Positions 1 to 6,974 of a DNA stretch of 10,000 bases are shown here, piece after piece. This DNA comes from Magnetospirillum sp. (GTDB lineage Bacteria; Pseudomonadota; Alphaproteobacteria; Rhodospirillales; Magnetospirillaceae). The stretch lies in assembly GCA_020217035.1 (NCBI GenBank), contig JAIWOG010000098.1, forward strand, positions 1 to 10,000, written 5' to 3'. Below the pieces are notes generated by a model. The model saw nothing but the letters and a program-made list of their open reading frames with translations, was not told the DNA's origin and searched no databases. The position numbers and the translations under genes are program-made. Positions within the stretch are counted from its first letter, which is position 1, and every line of letters starts with the position of its first letter.

Positions 1-2281
1 CCGCGGTCTCCGGCTGGGTCTTGGCTTGCGCTTCGGCCTCGGCCGCCGCTTCGGCTTGGGCGAAGACGTCGGCGACGGCGTCGGGGTTGGAGATCAAGTC
101 GCCATCGGGAATGGTTCCTTCCTCACCACCCTGCGGCGCTTCGCCATCGCGGCCACGGCGACGACGGCGTCCGCCCCGCCGACCACGGCGACGCTTACGC
201 GGTTCGTCGGAATCACCCTCGCCTTCCGCGTCACCGCGATCCTCGTCACCCTCGGCGTCACCCTCGGCGTCGTCGGAGGATTCACCTTCAGCACGTTCGT
301 CCTCTTCGTCTTCTTCGGCACCGGCGGCCAAATCCGACTGCGACGGCTGTTCGCCCGGCTTGCGCCGACGGCGACGGCGACGGCGACGCTTGCGGTTTTC
401 ACCGTCCCGATCACCCTCGACGTTCTGTTCAGCACCTTCGCCTTCGGCTTCTTCCCCGACCTCTTCTTCGAGCTCGTCGTCTTCCTCGGGGACGGACAGC
501 GGAATATCCTGCACCGGCAGCGGACGGGGTTCCTCGGGGCGATTCTCGGCCTTCACCCGTTCCATACGCAGGTTGGGGGCGATCAGTTCGTCGTCCCCTT
601 GCAGGTAAACACGGAACTGATAGCGCTCTTCGATGGCGGCGAGGGCGTCACGCTTTTGATTCAGGATGTAAAGGGCGATCTGGGCCGGAACGAAGACGGT
701 GACTTCCGACGACCGGCGGCGGATGCCTTCCTCCTCGATGGCACGCAGCACGTGAACCGACGACGATTCCACCGACCGCACCAAGCCGGTGCCGGCGCAA
801 TGCGGGCACGGCGAGAAGGTGGTTTCCTGAAGGCTGGGGCGCAGACGCTGGCGCGACAGTTCCAGCAGGCCGAAGGCGCTGATCTTGCCCACCTGGATAC
901 GGGCGCGGTCGTTCTTCAGGGCGTCCTTCAGACGGCGTTCGACGGCGTGGTTGTTGCGGTTCTCCTCCATGTCGATGAAGTCGATGACCACAAGACCGGC
1001 CAGGTCACGCAGACGCATCTGGCGGGCGATTTCCTCGGCCGCTTCCAGGTTGGTCTTGAGCGCCGTCTCTTCGATGTGGCGCTCCTTGGTGGCGCGTCCC
1101 GAGTTGACGTCGATGGCCACCAAGGCTTCGGTCTGGCTGATGACGATGTAGCCGCCCGACCGCAGTTGGACCACCGGCGAATGCATGGCGTCCAACTGGC
1201 TTTCCACCTGATAGCGGTGGAACATGGGCATTACCGGGTCCTTGTAGGGCTGGACCTTCTTGGCATGGCTGGGGGTCAGCATGCGCATGTAGTCCTTGGC
1301 CAGGCGGTAGCCTTCGTCGCCGTCCACCAGAACTTCGTCGATGTCGCGGGAATAAAGATCGCGGATCGAACGCTTGATCAGGCTGGCTTCTTCATAGACC
1401 AAAGACGGCGCGGTGGATTTGAGCGTCAGCTCGCGCACGCTGTCCCAGGCCCGCAGCAGGTATTCGTAATCGCGCTTGATTTCGGTCTTCGAGCGTTCCG
1501 AACCGGCGGTACGCACGATGACCGCCATGCCTTCCGGGCATTCCAGCTCGCTGGCGATGGACTTCAGGCGGCGGCGATCCGAGGTGTTGGTGATCTTGCG
1601 CGACACCCCGCCGCCCCGGGCGGTGTTGGGCATCAGCACGCAATAGCGGCCGGCCAGCGACAGATAAGTGGTCAGCGCCGCGCCCTTGTTGCCGCGTTCT
1701 TCCTTGACCACCTGCACCAGCATGATCTGACGGCGCTTGATGACTTCCTGAATCTTGTAATTGCGCAGCAGGCGGGCGCGACGGCGCTCCAGTTCCTGTT
1801 CGCTGACCTCGTCGCCGCCGCCAACGGTTTCAACCGGCTTGGGGGCTTCGTCGCCGGTTTCCGAAGTGGACGGGCCGTCGCCTTCGCCGGCTTCGGCTTG
1901 GCCTTGTTCCTCGCCGGCGGCGCCAGCCTTTTCCCCGGCTTCAGCAGGGGCCTCGTCACCGGATTCGTCATCGGGGCCATTGTCGCGCATGGCCTCGGCC
2001 TTCTGCGCGGCCAGCAACGCCTGACGGTCGGCGACCGGAATCTGGAAGTAATCCGGATGAATTTCACTGAAGGCCAAAAAGCCGTGACGGTTTCCGCCGT
2101 AATCGACGAAAGCGGCCTGCAACGACGGTTCGACGCGAACCACCTTGGCCAGATAGATGTTACCCTTAAGCTGCTTCTTGGTGCTGGTCTCGACGTCCAG
2201 TTCTTCCAGTCGAGTGCCGTTGACCACGACAACCCGGGTCTCTTCCGGGTGCGTGGCGTCGATGAGCATACGCTTGACCAT
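1..2281 (-). CDS. rne: Ribonuclease E (RNase E/G family), C-terminal end truncated by the window edge
   Basis: This is the main endoribonuclease of bacterial mRNA decay and rRNA/tRNA processing, acting as a tetramer and usually as the degradosome scaffold. Reading leftward from the ATG at 2281, 760 codons are open with no stop before base 1. The N-terminus (MVKRMLIDATHPEETRVVVV) and an S1 domain at about residues 37-200 are typical, but the S1 domain is split by an acidic, low-complexity insert at about 88-165. The catalytic Mg-binding aspartates are D391 (AIDVNSG) and D434 (VVIDFIDM), matching E. coli D303 and D346. The Zn-link is CPHC, C492 and C495. All are shifted by the same 88 residues, which the insert largely explains. 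From about 560 the protein is disordered, alternating acidic stretches with Arg-rich blocks (nine Arg in a row at 632-640, another basic block at 695-710) that probably bind RNA. A GGAG lies 11 nt upstream of the start. The long plus-strand reading frame over this gene is only its codon mirror. Confidence 0.97.
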   Translation of the reverse strand, partial: MVKRMLIDATHPEETRVVVVNGTRLEELDVETSTKKQLKGNIYLAKVVRVEPSLQAAFVDYGGNRHGFLAFSEIHPDYFQIPVADRQALLAAQKAEAMRDNGPDDESGDEAPAEAGEKAGAAGEEQGQAEAGEGDGPSTSETGDEAPKPVETVGGGDEVSEQELERRRARLLRNYKIQEVIKRRQIMLVQVVKEERGNKGAALTTYLSLAGRYCVLMPNTARGGGVSRKITNTSDRRRLKSIASELECPEGMAVIVRTAGSERSKTEIKRDYEYLLRAWDSVRELTLKSTAPSLVYEEASLIKRSIRDLYSRDIDEVLVDGDEGYRLAKDYMRMLTPSHAKKVQPYKDPVMPMFHRYQVESQLDAMHSPVVQLRSGGYIVISQTEALVAIDVNSGRATKERHIEETALKTNLEAAEEIARQMRLRDLAGLVVIDFIDMEENRNNHAVERRLKDALKNDRARIQVGKISAFGLLELSRQRLRPSLQETTFSPCPHCAGTGLVRSVESSSVHVLRAIEEEGIRRRSSEVTVFVPAQIALYILNQKRDALAAIEERYQFRVYLQGDDELIAPNLRMERVKAENRPEEPRPLPVQDIPLSVPEEDDELEEEVGEEAEGEGAEQNVEGDRDGENRKRRRRRRRRRKPGEQPSQSDLAAGAEEDEEDERAEGESSDDAEGDAEGDEDRGDAEGEGDSDEPRKRRRGRRGGRRRRRGRDGEAPQGGEEGTIPDGDLISNPDAVADVFAQAEAAAEAEAQAKTQPETA

Positions 2282-2300
2282 TAATTCCAATTCTCCGTGG

Positions 2301-2363
2301 CGTCCCCGACAAGGCGCCAGCTTGGACCGTGTCCAAGGCACCGGGCGCCCAGTTGTCGGGACG
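2301..2363 (-). promoter_or_regulatory. Nested stem-loop in the rne 5' leader, candidate autoregulatory element
   Basis: Three stems are nested within 63 bases. The outer arms are 2301-2312 and 2353-2363 (11 pairs with one bulged C). The middle arms are GGCGCC at 2313-2318 and 2344-2349. The apical hairpin is CTTGGAC (2321-2327) with GTCCAAG (2331-2337) around a 3-base loop. In the rne transcript the structure ends 19 nt before the start codon and about 4 nt before the GGAG. No U-run follows on either strand, so it is not an ordinary terminator. In E. coli, RNase E controls its own level through a structured rne 5' UTR. A similar role here is inferred from position and structure only, with no sequence similarity claimed. 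Confidence 0.6.
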
Positions 2364-2608
2364 ATGATGTGCTGAAAGGAAGTCGGCGACGCCTGCGGGG
2401 GAATCCATGGTCAGTACGCGAAAGGCGGACATGGGGCGGAACCTGCTGGCGGGCATCGCGCCCGACTTCGAAAGGGGTCTACGAGTGGCAAACGGCAGGG
2501 TCGAGCGACTTAAGAACTTGATGGAATTGGCGAAAATCGCTCAACGTCCGGTTCCTTGATGCCGCCCCTCCATCCCGGAGGGTTCGAGCCCGCATGTCTG
2601 CGCAAGAC

Positions 2609-2637
2609 AAAATAGCCGCCCGGCGACCTTTCCACAA
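2609..2637 (-). promoter_or_regulatory. Candidate sigma70-type promoter for rne
   Basis: On the minus strand, TTGTGG (2637-2632) and TATTTT (2614-2609) are separated by 17 bases. The -35 matches the consensus at three of six positions and the -10 at four of six, so the call rests mainly on spacing and context. A start near 2602 would give rne a leader of roughly 320 nt, similar in scale to the long E. coli rne leader. Confidence 0.3.
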
Positions 2638-2646
2638 TGATTTCCT

Positions 2647-2676
2647 TTTGGCGTGGCAATTTCGCACCACGCCAAA
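2647..2676. repeat. Perfect inverted repeat, operator-like
   Basis: The arms are TTTGGCGTGG (2647-2656) and CCACGCCAAA (2667-2676), separated by a 10-base spacer. The match is perfect over 10 bp. Neither strand has a T-run after the second arm, so it is a poor terminator. It lies about 30 bp upstream of the candidate amidase -35 and just behind the candidate rne promoter, so a bound protein could affect both directions. The binding factor is unknown. Confidence 0.6.
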
Positions 2677-2706
2677 GAAGTGTCATCGGAATCAATGCTT
2701 TTTCGA

Positions 2707-2735
2707 TTGAAGCTGAGATTCCGTGTGCGTTAAAT
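2707..2735 (+). promoter_or_regulatory. Candidate promoter for the amidase-mrcA-prfB run
   Basis: TTGAAG (2707-2712) and TTAAAT (2730-2735) are 17 bases apart, in the AT-rich stretch before the amidase gene. Each hexamer matches the sigma70 consensus at four of six positions. The -10 overlaps an inverted repeat GTTAA-N5-TTAAC (2729-2743). A start around 2742 would leave a leader of about 35 nt before the preferred ATG at 2778. This supports an amidase start downstream of 2742 and argues against the in-frame ATG at 2637. Confidence 0.45.
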
Positions 2736-2777
2736 CCGTTAACGTCCGTTCAATCATCGCTGATGCAGAATGTGGCC

Positions 2778-4358
2778 ATGATGGCACGTCCGATACTCCT
2801 TCGCGCCCTGATGGGCCTGACCCTGCTGGCGGCGGCGTCCTTGCCGGTTCCGGCATGGGCGCGTGCGCAGGTTTCGGCCAGCCGTTTGGGCACCCATCCC
2901 GACAACGTCACCCGGGTGGTTCTGGACGTCAGCGAAAACCTGAACTTCACCACCAGCTTGACCACCGCGCCCGATCGCATCCTGATCCGTACTGGCGAAC
3001 TGGAATGGTCCGAAACGGCGGCGTCCAACCGTCCCTTCGGCCTGATCCGCGCCTTGCGCTTCCAGCCCGACGCCATCGTCATCGACCTGCGCGAACCGGC
3101 GCTGGTCAAGTCTTCGTTCATGATCCCGCCCCGCGACGGCCAAGGCTGGCGCTTGGTGGTGGACGTCCAAAAGACCACCCGCGGCGCCTTCCAGGCTGCC
3201 GCCACTCCGCTGCCCGCCCCCCAGTCGGCGGCCAACCGGGCCATCGTCGTCTATTCCCCCTCGGCGGCTCCGCAAGCCCCCACCCCCATCGCCTCGGCGC
3301 CCCCTGTTCAGTCGGTGGCGGCCGATCCGCCGCGACCGGCAAGCCCCGCCGTCGAGGAACCGGTCAAAGTGGCGACGCTGCAACCGCCCCCCCCACCGGT
3401 CGTCGCCGAGGCGCCGGTCGTTGTCGCGCCACCGGTGGTCGTCGCGCCCTCCGCTCCGCCGTCGCGCTCCACCACCATCACCGGGGCTCCCATGCTGTCG
3501 GCACCGGTCCCGCCGCCCCTACCCCGGCCGGTTCAGGAAGTTTCCGCCACGGCAGCGGCGGCGCCACCCGCGCCGCCCCCGGCCGTCAAACCGCCTGAAC
3601 AAGCGGCCCTACCGGCCCGTGCCGCGCAACCTGAACCTCAACCCCGGACTCCACGCAACCAAGGCAAGGCGGTGGTGGTCATCGATCCTGGCCATGGCGG
3701 CGTCGACCCAGGCGCCCTGGGTGTCTCGGGCATCTACGAAAAGCACATCACCTTGGCCATGGCCCGCGAGTTGAAGGAGCAGCTTGAACGTAGCGGCCGC
3801 TACAAGGTGCATCTGACCCGCGACCGCGACGTCTTCATCCGCTTGCGCGAACGGGTCGCCATCGCCCGGCAATACGGCGCCGACCTGTTCATTTCGCTGC
3901 ACGCCGATTCGGTGAACAATCCGCAGCTGACGGGGCTGTCGGTCTACACCCTGTCGCAGACCGCCTCGGACGGCGAAGCTCAATTACTGGCCGACAAGGA
4001 AAACAAGGTCGACCTGCTGGCCGGCATCGACCTGTCGCACGAATCCACCGATGTCGCCAACATCCTGATCGACCTGGCTCAGCGCGAGACCATGAACCGA
4101 TCGGCGGGTTTCGCTGGCGGCGTGGTGGACGAATTGGGGCGCGAGACCACGCTTTTGGGCAACACCCACCGTTTCGCCGGCTTCGCCGTGCTGAAGGCCC
4201 CGGATGTTCCCTCGATCCTGATCGAACTGGGTTATTTGTCCAATCCGACCGAGGAACGCCAACTGCGTCAACCGGATTATCGGGCCAAACTGGCCAAGGG
4301 CATCGCCCGCGCCGTGGACCGCCATTTCCTGGAAGGCCAAAAGGCCCGCCGTCCCTGA
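2778..4358 (+). CDS. amiC: N-acetylmuramoyl-L-alanine amidase, AmiC type (AMIN + Amidase_3)
   Basis: This periplasmic zinc amidase cleaves the bond between MurNAc and L-Ala of peptidoglycan and normally acts in daughter-cell separation. The preferred start gives 526 residues beginning with a Sec-type signal peptide (MMARPILLRALMGLTLLAAA, then PVPAWARA); no twin-arginine is seen. An AMIN domain (about 30-130) should bind peptidoglycan or target the septum. A long Pro/Ala/Val linker (about 135-295) follows, then Amidase_3. Zn ligands are H306 (DPGHGG), E321 (YEKH) and H375 (SLHAD), and the catalytic Glu is E483 (IELGYLSN). The segment between H375 and E483 is long, as in amidases with an autoinhibitory helix relieved by EnvC/NlpD-like activators. 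E. coli AmiC has 417 residues; the linker accounts for the excess. The start is uncertain because no clear Shine-Dalgarno is visible. In-frame ATGs at 2637, 2763 and 2781 exist; 2637 would put 47 residues before the signal peptide and include the palindrome and promoter. mrcA follows after 72 bp. Confidence 0.95.
   Translation: MMARPILLRALMGLTLLAAASLPVPAWARAQVSASRLGTHPDNVTRVVLDVSENLNFTTSLTTAPDRILIRTGELEWSETAASNRPFGLIRALRFQPDAIVIDLREPALVKSSFMIPPRDGQGWRLVVDVQKTTRGAFQAAATPLPAPQSAANRAIVVYSPSAAPQAPTPIASAPPVQSVAADPPRPASPAVEEPVKVATLQPPPPPVVAEAPVVVAPPVVVAPSAPPSRSTTITGAPMLSAPVPPPLPRPVQEVSATAAAAPPAPPPAVKPPEQAALPARAAQPEPQPRTPRNQGKAVVVIDPGHGGVDPGALGVSGIYEKHITLAMARELKEQLERSGRYKVHLTRDRDVFIRLRERVAIARQYGADLFISLHADSVNNPQLTGLSVYTLSQTASDGEAQLLADKENKVDLLAGIDLSHESTDVANILIDLAQRETMNRSAGFAGGVVDELGRETTLLGNTHRFAGFAVLKAPDVPSILIELGYLSNPTEERQLRQPDYRAKLAKGIARAVDRHFLEGQKARRP
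3396..3449 (+). repeat. Three tandem 18-bp repeats in the amidase linker
   Basis: Three consecutive 18-base units (3396-3413, 3414-3431, 3432-3449) are in frame and encode PVVAEA, PVVVAP and PVVVAP. The second and third differ at only a few positions. They lie in the Pro/Val-rich linker between the AMIN and catalytic domains and look like local slippage or duplication that lengthens the tether. Confidence 0.7.
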
Positions 4359-4430
4359 CCATACGCGCAGCCGCTTGACGACACCGGACCAACGGGGTAC
4401 CACCGCCCCTGCGCCTTATGACGGGAAGCC

Positions 4431-6929
4431 ATGTTGCGAATCCTTGCCATCTTGTTCAGCTTGTTGGTGTTGCTGGCCCTGGCCGGCGGCGGCGGCGGCA
4501 TGTACCTGTTCTGGAAATACGGACAGGACCTGCCCGATTATCACCAACTGGCCCATTACGAACCCCCCATCACCACCCGGGTCTATGGTGGTGACGGGCG
4601 TCTGGTGGCCGAATACGCGGTGGAAAAGCGGGCCTTCATTCCCATCGGCGTCATCCCCGACCGGGTCAAGGACGCCTTCCTGTCCGCCGAGGACAAGGGT
4701 TTTTACGACCATCCCGGCGTCGATTTCATGGGGATCACCCGCGCTGTCCTCATCAACCTGCGCAACAAGGGCATGGGGGCGGACCGCCGACCGGTCGGCG
4801 CCTCGACCATCACCCAGCAGGTAGCCAAGAACTTCCTGCTGACCAACGAAGTGTCCATTGAACGCAAGATCAAGGAAGCCATCCTGGCCTTCCGCATCGA
4901 ACGGACCTTTTCCAAGGACCACATCCTCGAACTGTATCTGAACGAAATCTACCTGGGCATGGGCAATTATGGGGTCGCCGCCGCGGCACTCAACTATTTC
5001 GACCGCGGCCTTGACGAACTCAGCATCGCCGAGGCCGCCTATCTGGCTGCGCTGCCCAAGGCGCCCAACAATTATCACCCGGTGCGTCACGCCCAAGCCG
5101 CCAAGGAACGCCGTGACTGGGTAATCGGCCGGATGTTGGAAGACGGCAAGATCAGCCGCGCCGACCATGATGCCGCCATCGCCGAACCGCTGTTGATGCG
5201 CAGGCGCGACGACGCCGCCATGATCGTCGGCGCCGACTATTTCGCCGAGGACATCCGCCGCGAGATCGTCGCCAAATATGGCGAAAGCGCCCTCTACAAA
5301 GGCGGCCTGGTGGTGCGTTCCACCGTCGACGCCGAATTGCAGGCCCTGGCCTCGCGGGTCTTGCGCCAAGGCTTGATGTCCTATGACCGCCGTCACGGCT
5401 GGCGCGGCCCAGTGACCCGCATCCAGCTCGGCAGCGGCTGGCAGCAGCGGCTGGCCGCCGTTGCCTATCCCAATGGCGGCGAGCCGTGGGCTTTGGCGGT
5501 GGTGCTGACCACCAGCGATTCCAGCGTCCAGATCGGCCTGGTGGACGGTTCGGGCGGGACAATTCCTTTCAGTGAAATGCGATGGGCGCGCCCATGGGAA
5601 AAGGACGAGCACGTGGGCCCCGCTCCCCGTCGCCCCGCCGACGTGGTGCAACCCGGCGACGTGATCCTGGTGGAAGCCATCGGCAAGACCGAGGACGGCA
5701 AGAACGCCGCCGCCGGAACTTACGCGTTGCGGCAAATCCCCAAGATCGAAGGCGCCCTGGTGGCCATGGACCCGCATACCGGCCGCGTTCTCGCCATGGT
5801 CGGCGGCTGGGCCTATGGCAAGAGCCAGTTCAACCGTGCCACCCAGGCCATGCGCCAACCTGGGTCGTCGTTCAAGCCGTTCATCTACCTGTCGGCCCTG
5901 GAGAACGGCTACACCCCGTCTTCGCTGATCCTCGACGCCCCCATCGCCCTGCCCCAGGGTCCCGGCCTGCCCATGTGGCGCCCCAAGAATTACAGCGGCG
6001 ACTTCCTGGGGCCGACCACCCTGCGGGTCGGCATCGAAAAGTCGCGCAACCTGATGACCGTGCGTCTGGCCCAGGCGTTGGGCATGGATGCGGTTGCCGA
6101 TTATTCCAACCGTTTCGGCATCTACGATGCCCTGCCCCGCCAACTGGCCATGAGCCTGGGCGCCGGCGAAACCACCGTGCTGAAGATGACCGCCGCTTAT
6201 GCCATGCTGGTCAACGGCGGCAAGAAGATCGCCCCCACCCTGGTGGACCGTATTCAGGACCGTAACGGCCGCACCGTCTTCGTCCACGACCAACGCTTTT
6301 GCGAAGGTTGTTGGCCGGTTCAATATTCCCAGCAGGAAATGCCGCGCCTGCCCGACATCCGCCCGCAGATCGTCGATCCGGTGTCCGCTTATCAGATGGT
6401 GTCCATCCTGGAAGGGGTGGTCCAACGCGGTACCGGCCGTTCGATCGCCGCTGTCGGCAAGCCGCTGGCCGGCAAGACCGGCACCTCCAACGACAGCTTC
6501 GACACCTGGTTCGTGGGCTTTTCCCCCGACCTGGCGGTGGGCGTGTTCGTCGGCTTCGACGAGCCGCACAGCCTGGGCGAAAAGGAAACCGGCGGCTCGG
6601 TGGCCGCCCCCATCTTCCGCGACTTCATGATGGGGGCGCTGAAGGACCAGCCGGCAACGCCCTTCCGTGTGCCGCCGGGAGTGCGCATGGTGCGCGTCGA
6701 CCCCGCCACCGGCCGCCCGGCCGAACCCGGAGCGCCGCGGTCCATCTGGGAAGCCTTCAAATCCGGCGACCGTCTGCCCGACGACCAGGAAGACGTGCTG
6801 GACGGCAACGCCGAGGGTTTCAGCTTCGACCCGTTGCCCAGCGAGAACGACAGCTCGCACGGATTGGTCACACCGCTGCCGCAATTGCCGGCGGGGGCCA
6901 CTCCGCCCTTGCCCGGCGGCTTGTATTGA
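4431..6929 (+). CDS. mrcA: Penicillin-binding protein 1A, bifunctional transglycosylase/transpeptidase
   Basis: This class A PBP polymerises lipid II into glycan strands and crosslinks them in the periplasm, anchored in the inner membrane. It has 832 residues, about the usual PBP1A length. Residues 1-27 are a single uncleaved membrane segment. The GT51 domain (about 45-235) has the catalytic Glu at E87 in EDKGFYDHPG and the STITQQVAKN motif near 125-134. Residues about 320-435 match the OB-like insert of PBP1A. The transpeptidase domain (about 437-735) has all three motifs: S479-x-x-K482 (SSFK, S479 nucleophile), S538-R-N and K682-T-G. A CxxC pair (C624, C627) lies between the SRN and KTG motifs. 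The C-terminal tail (about 740-832) is Pro-rich and probably disordered. The start follows a weak GGGAAG. It lies 72 bp after the amidase with no clear terminator and 45 bp before prfB, so co-transcription is likely. Both neighbours upstream and here act on peptidoglycan. Confidence 0.97.
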   Translation: MLRILAILFSLLVLLALAGGGGGMYLFWKYGQDLPDYHQLAHYEPPITTRVYGGDGRLVAEYAVEKRAFIPIGVIPDRVKDAFLSAEDKGFYDHPGVDFMGITRAVLINLRNKGMGADRRPVGASTITQQVAKNFLLTNEVSIERKIKEAILAFRIERTFSKDHILELYLNEIYLGMGNYGVAAAALNYFDRGLDELSIAEAAYLAALPKAPNNYHPVRHAQAAKERRDWVIGRMLEDGKISRADHDAAIAEPLLMRRRDDAAMIVGADYFAEDIRREIVAKYGESALYKGGLVVRSTVDAELQALASRVLRQGLMSYDRRHGWRGPVTRIQLGSGWQQRLAAVAYPNGGEPWALAVVLTTSDSSVQIGLVDGSGGTIPFSEMRWARPWEKDEHVGPAPRRPADVVQPGDVILVEAIGKTEDGKNAAAGTYALRQIPKIEGALVAMDPHTGRVLAMVGGWAYGKSQFNRATQAMRQPGSSFKPFIYLSALENGYTPSSLILDAPIALPQGPGLPMWRPKNYSGDFLGPTTLRVGIEKSRNLMTVRLAQALGMDAVADYSNRFGIYDALPRQLAMSLGAGETTVLKMTAAYAMLVNGGKKIAPTLVDRIQDRNGRTVFVHDQRFCEGCWPVQYSQQEMPRLPDIRPQIVDPVSAYQMVSILEGVVQRGTGRSIAAVGKPLAGKTGTSNDSFDTWFVGFSPDLAVGVFVGFDEPHSLGEKETGGSVAAPIFRDFMMGALKDQPATPFRVPPGVRMVRVDPATGRPAEPGAPRSIWEAFKSGDRLPDDQEDVLDGNAEGFSFDPLPSENDSSHGLVTPLPQLPAGATPPLPGGLY

Positions 6930-6937
6930 CAGTAAAA

Positions 6938-6949
6938 ATGCCCGCCTGA
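6938..6949 (+). other. UGA-terminated mini-ORF (Met-Pro-Ala-stop) in the prfB leader
   Basis: An ATG at 6938 is followed by CCC, GCC and TGA, with the stop in a UGA-C context, ending 25 bases before the prfB start. It has no evident Shine-Dalgarno of its own. The sequence is plainly there, but translation and any role in sensing RF2 are speculation; it may be chance. Confidence 0.15.
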
Positions 6950-6974
6950 CCCAAGACCCGAGAGGAATCCGCCC

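Larger units (their letters stand above)
2282..2777. other. Divergent rne/amidase intergenic region, structured, no gene seen
   Basis: No convincing gene is present. Short reading frames on both strands run through the palindromes and lack recognisable protein features. Besides the separately listed elements, the rne-leader side has a hairpin CCCTCC/GGAGGG at 2566-2571 and 2577-2582, a TGTCT/AGACA repeat at 2595-2599 and 2605-2609, a GGGC/GCCC stem at 2451-2454 and 2460-2463, and an 8-base long-range complement GAAGTCGG (2379-2386) with CCGACTTC (2462-2469). Bases 2640-2777 are AT-richer than the flanking genes, as expected for promoter DNA. I see no tRNA. Confidence 0.7.

Noticed and set aside
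122-185. Possible frameshift in the rne tail
   Set aside because: On careful re-reading of the bases, the frame stays open through this stretch to the window edge and the Arg-rich pattern continues without a break.
26-2284. A 752-codon plus-strand reading frame opposite rne
   Set aside because: It is the exact codon mirror of the rne frame, a common artefact in GC-rich genes. Its translation shows no domain, whereas the minus strand gives clear RNase E motifs.
2166-2456. A 96-codon minus-strand reading frame in the rne leader
   Set aside because: It crosses the nested stem-loop and then overlaps rne in another frame, with no recognisable protein features.
2647-2676. Rho-independent terminator
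   Set aside because: The stem is good but neither strand has a T-run after it, and no gene ends nearby.
2730-2742. CtrA-type binding site (TTAA-N7-TTAA) at the amidase promoter
   Set aside because: The two TTAA elements are 5 bases apart, not 7, so it does not meet the known motif.
2637-2777. N-terminal extension of the amidase from the ATG at 2637
   Set aside because: It would bury the signal peptide behind 47 residues and place the inverted repeat and candidate promoter inside the coding sequence.
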